Assembly: GCA_964058845.1 (NCBI GenBank)
Contig: CAXKVR010000010.1
Coordinates: 62,001 to 126,000, forward strand
Length of the DNA: 64,000 bases
Source: Carex sylvatica
Lineage: Eukaryota; Streptophyta; Magnoliopsida; Poales; Cyperaceae
Direction of reading: 5' to 3'
In this document: positions 62,909 through 64,000 of the stretch, in pieces
Layout of the letters: the number at the start of each line of letters is the position of its first letter
Numbering within the stretch: position 1 is the first letter of the stretch
Notes under the pieces: generated by a model
The model's input: the letters and a program-made list of their open reading frames with translations, nothing else
Database searches by the model: none
What the model was told of the DNA's origin: nothing
Program-made: the position numbers and the translations under genes

Positions 62909-64000
62909 CTAAAGTACTAACGCACCTTTGACTGGTCTTTTGCTTGAAAAAATAAATAAAATATAAGAATTGGAATCGAGGAAAGGGGAAGGAAATTCAG
63001 CGAAGATATACTTTTGTTGTTAGGTGAAAAAATTGGGGCCCAAAAGATTTTAATTCATAACCGAACCTTTAAAATCTGGTCTTATTCCTTTATGAAAGAT
63101 GTCCTTAATTTTGGTGGTAATTTCTTCGGTGCATGTAAAACGACTCTTATTTAGAAAAAAAAAAAATACCCCTACAATTTGTTGAAATTTGTTAGAACTT
63201 TTATTAAAGCTAAAAAGTAAGAGACCATTTACGAAAGATTAAAAGAATATTGAGTCGGAGTTTCGGACAAAAAAAAGCAAAGAATTCGGTATCCGTGTTC
63301 CTATTGTTTGAACATGGGACAAAATGCCAGATCCGGTCAATTTTATTAAAACCCTTAAAAAAAAATAAAGTTTTTACATATCTGCCTTTCAGTTGTTTTT
63401 TTTTTTTTATAAACTGCTCCAACTGTTAGATCCACAGACGACCTAATGTCCATACTATACTTCCAGGAGCTGAGACGATCCTCTTTTATTTTTTTATTTT
63501 TTAGAGATCTTAATATTTTCATTTAAATAATTTTGTGAATATTTGATTTTCTTGTTTAGAGTGTATGCCAAAATATAAGACATTTATATTTATGAGTGAG
63601 ATGTCGATGTTTTTTATGACTTTGATTTAATTTGTCAGTTGGATATCACAAGTCTAAAGATAATACTAATTAAGGACTTGATCTTGATTCTTAATAATTT
63701 TTAAATGATATCTTGGAATTTTGATCTTCTTCTCTTTATTTCTGCTACTAAAACAATAGTTTAAAATTACTAAAATATGTTCAAATCTCATTAGATCTCT
63801 ATTCATACACAAAGCATCATAGACTGACCTCTAGTATGGTACCAAGTTCACACTCAGCAGCCAAGCACTAAGTATATAGTGCAATGCACTAAAAAAATTG
63901 ATATCTACTTGTAAATCAACAAGTTTGAACTGATACAGTTCAGACAGGAACCAAACTGCAAAAATGATTACACTAGCATGTATACACAGAATTGACACAA
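62909..64000. other. AT-rich intergenic region at the right edge
   Basis: No gene, RNA or delimited repeat supported. T-runs and short ORFs only. Confidence 0.4.

Overview
The window is nuclear DNA of a flowering plant, most likely a eudicot. It is AT-rich, its genes are split by GT-AG introns, and all the recognisable proteins belong to plant families. Between the genes it is packed with short non-autonomous transposons, SINEs and decayed LINEs. I see no bacterial, organellar or viral genes, no tRNA or rRNA genes and no CRISPR array. I cannot name the species.

Six gene models can be assembled exon by exon with consistent reading phase. (1) A LAMP1/AMP1-type glutamate carboxypeptidase, minus strand, 7566-11921, 12 exons, 711 aa, all zinc ligands present. 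(2) A PME53-type pectinesterase, plus strand, 24611-32911, 5 exons, 384 aa. (3) An IQ67-domain (IQD) calmodulin-binding protein, minus strand, 34292-36950, 3 exons, 361 aa. (4) A small lysine-rich protein of unknown function, plus strand, 42687-44934, 3 exons, 89 aa. (5) A hexokinase with an N-terminal membrane anchor, plus strand, 52676-57206, 9 exons, 500 aa. (6) A subfamily XI LRR receptor kinase (HSL1/At5g25930-like), minus strand, 58562-61941, 2 exons, about 1011 aa. A GDSL esterase/lipase is present only as its last two exons (about 3651-4552).

The rest is a layered record of transposition. A decayed L1-type LINE of about 5.2 kb (17517-22763) sits inside an older MITE, and a second LINE tail lies just upstream of the GDSL exons. 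There is an RTE-type LINE end, three tRNA-derived SINE copies, several hAT-type and Mutator-type MITEs with readable target-site duplications, and a group of foldback MITEs sharing one inner core behind different tips. The most interesting element is at 50383-51315: long terminal inverted repeats enclose a piece of a MscS-like (MSL) channel gene, in the manner of a Pack-MULE. The 3' end of LAMP1 is also duplicated downstream of the gene, leaving a relic of the terminal codons.

The genes do not form an obvious pathway. LAMP1 and PME53 lie next to each other, divergently transcribed; from memory their Arabidopsis counterparts (At5g19740 and At5g19730) are also neighbours, which would make this a conserved microsyntenic pair. 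All homology statements rest on protein motifs read by eye, not on searches.
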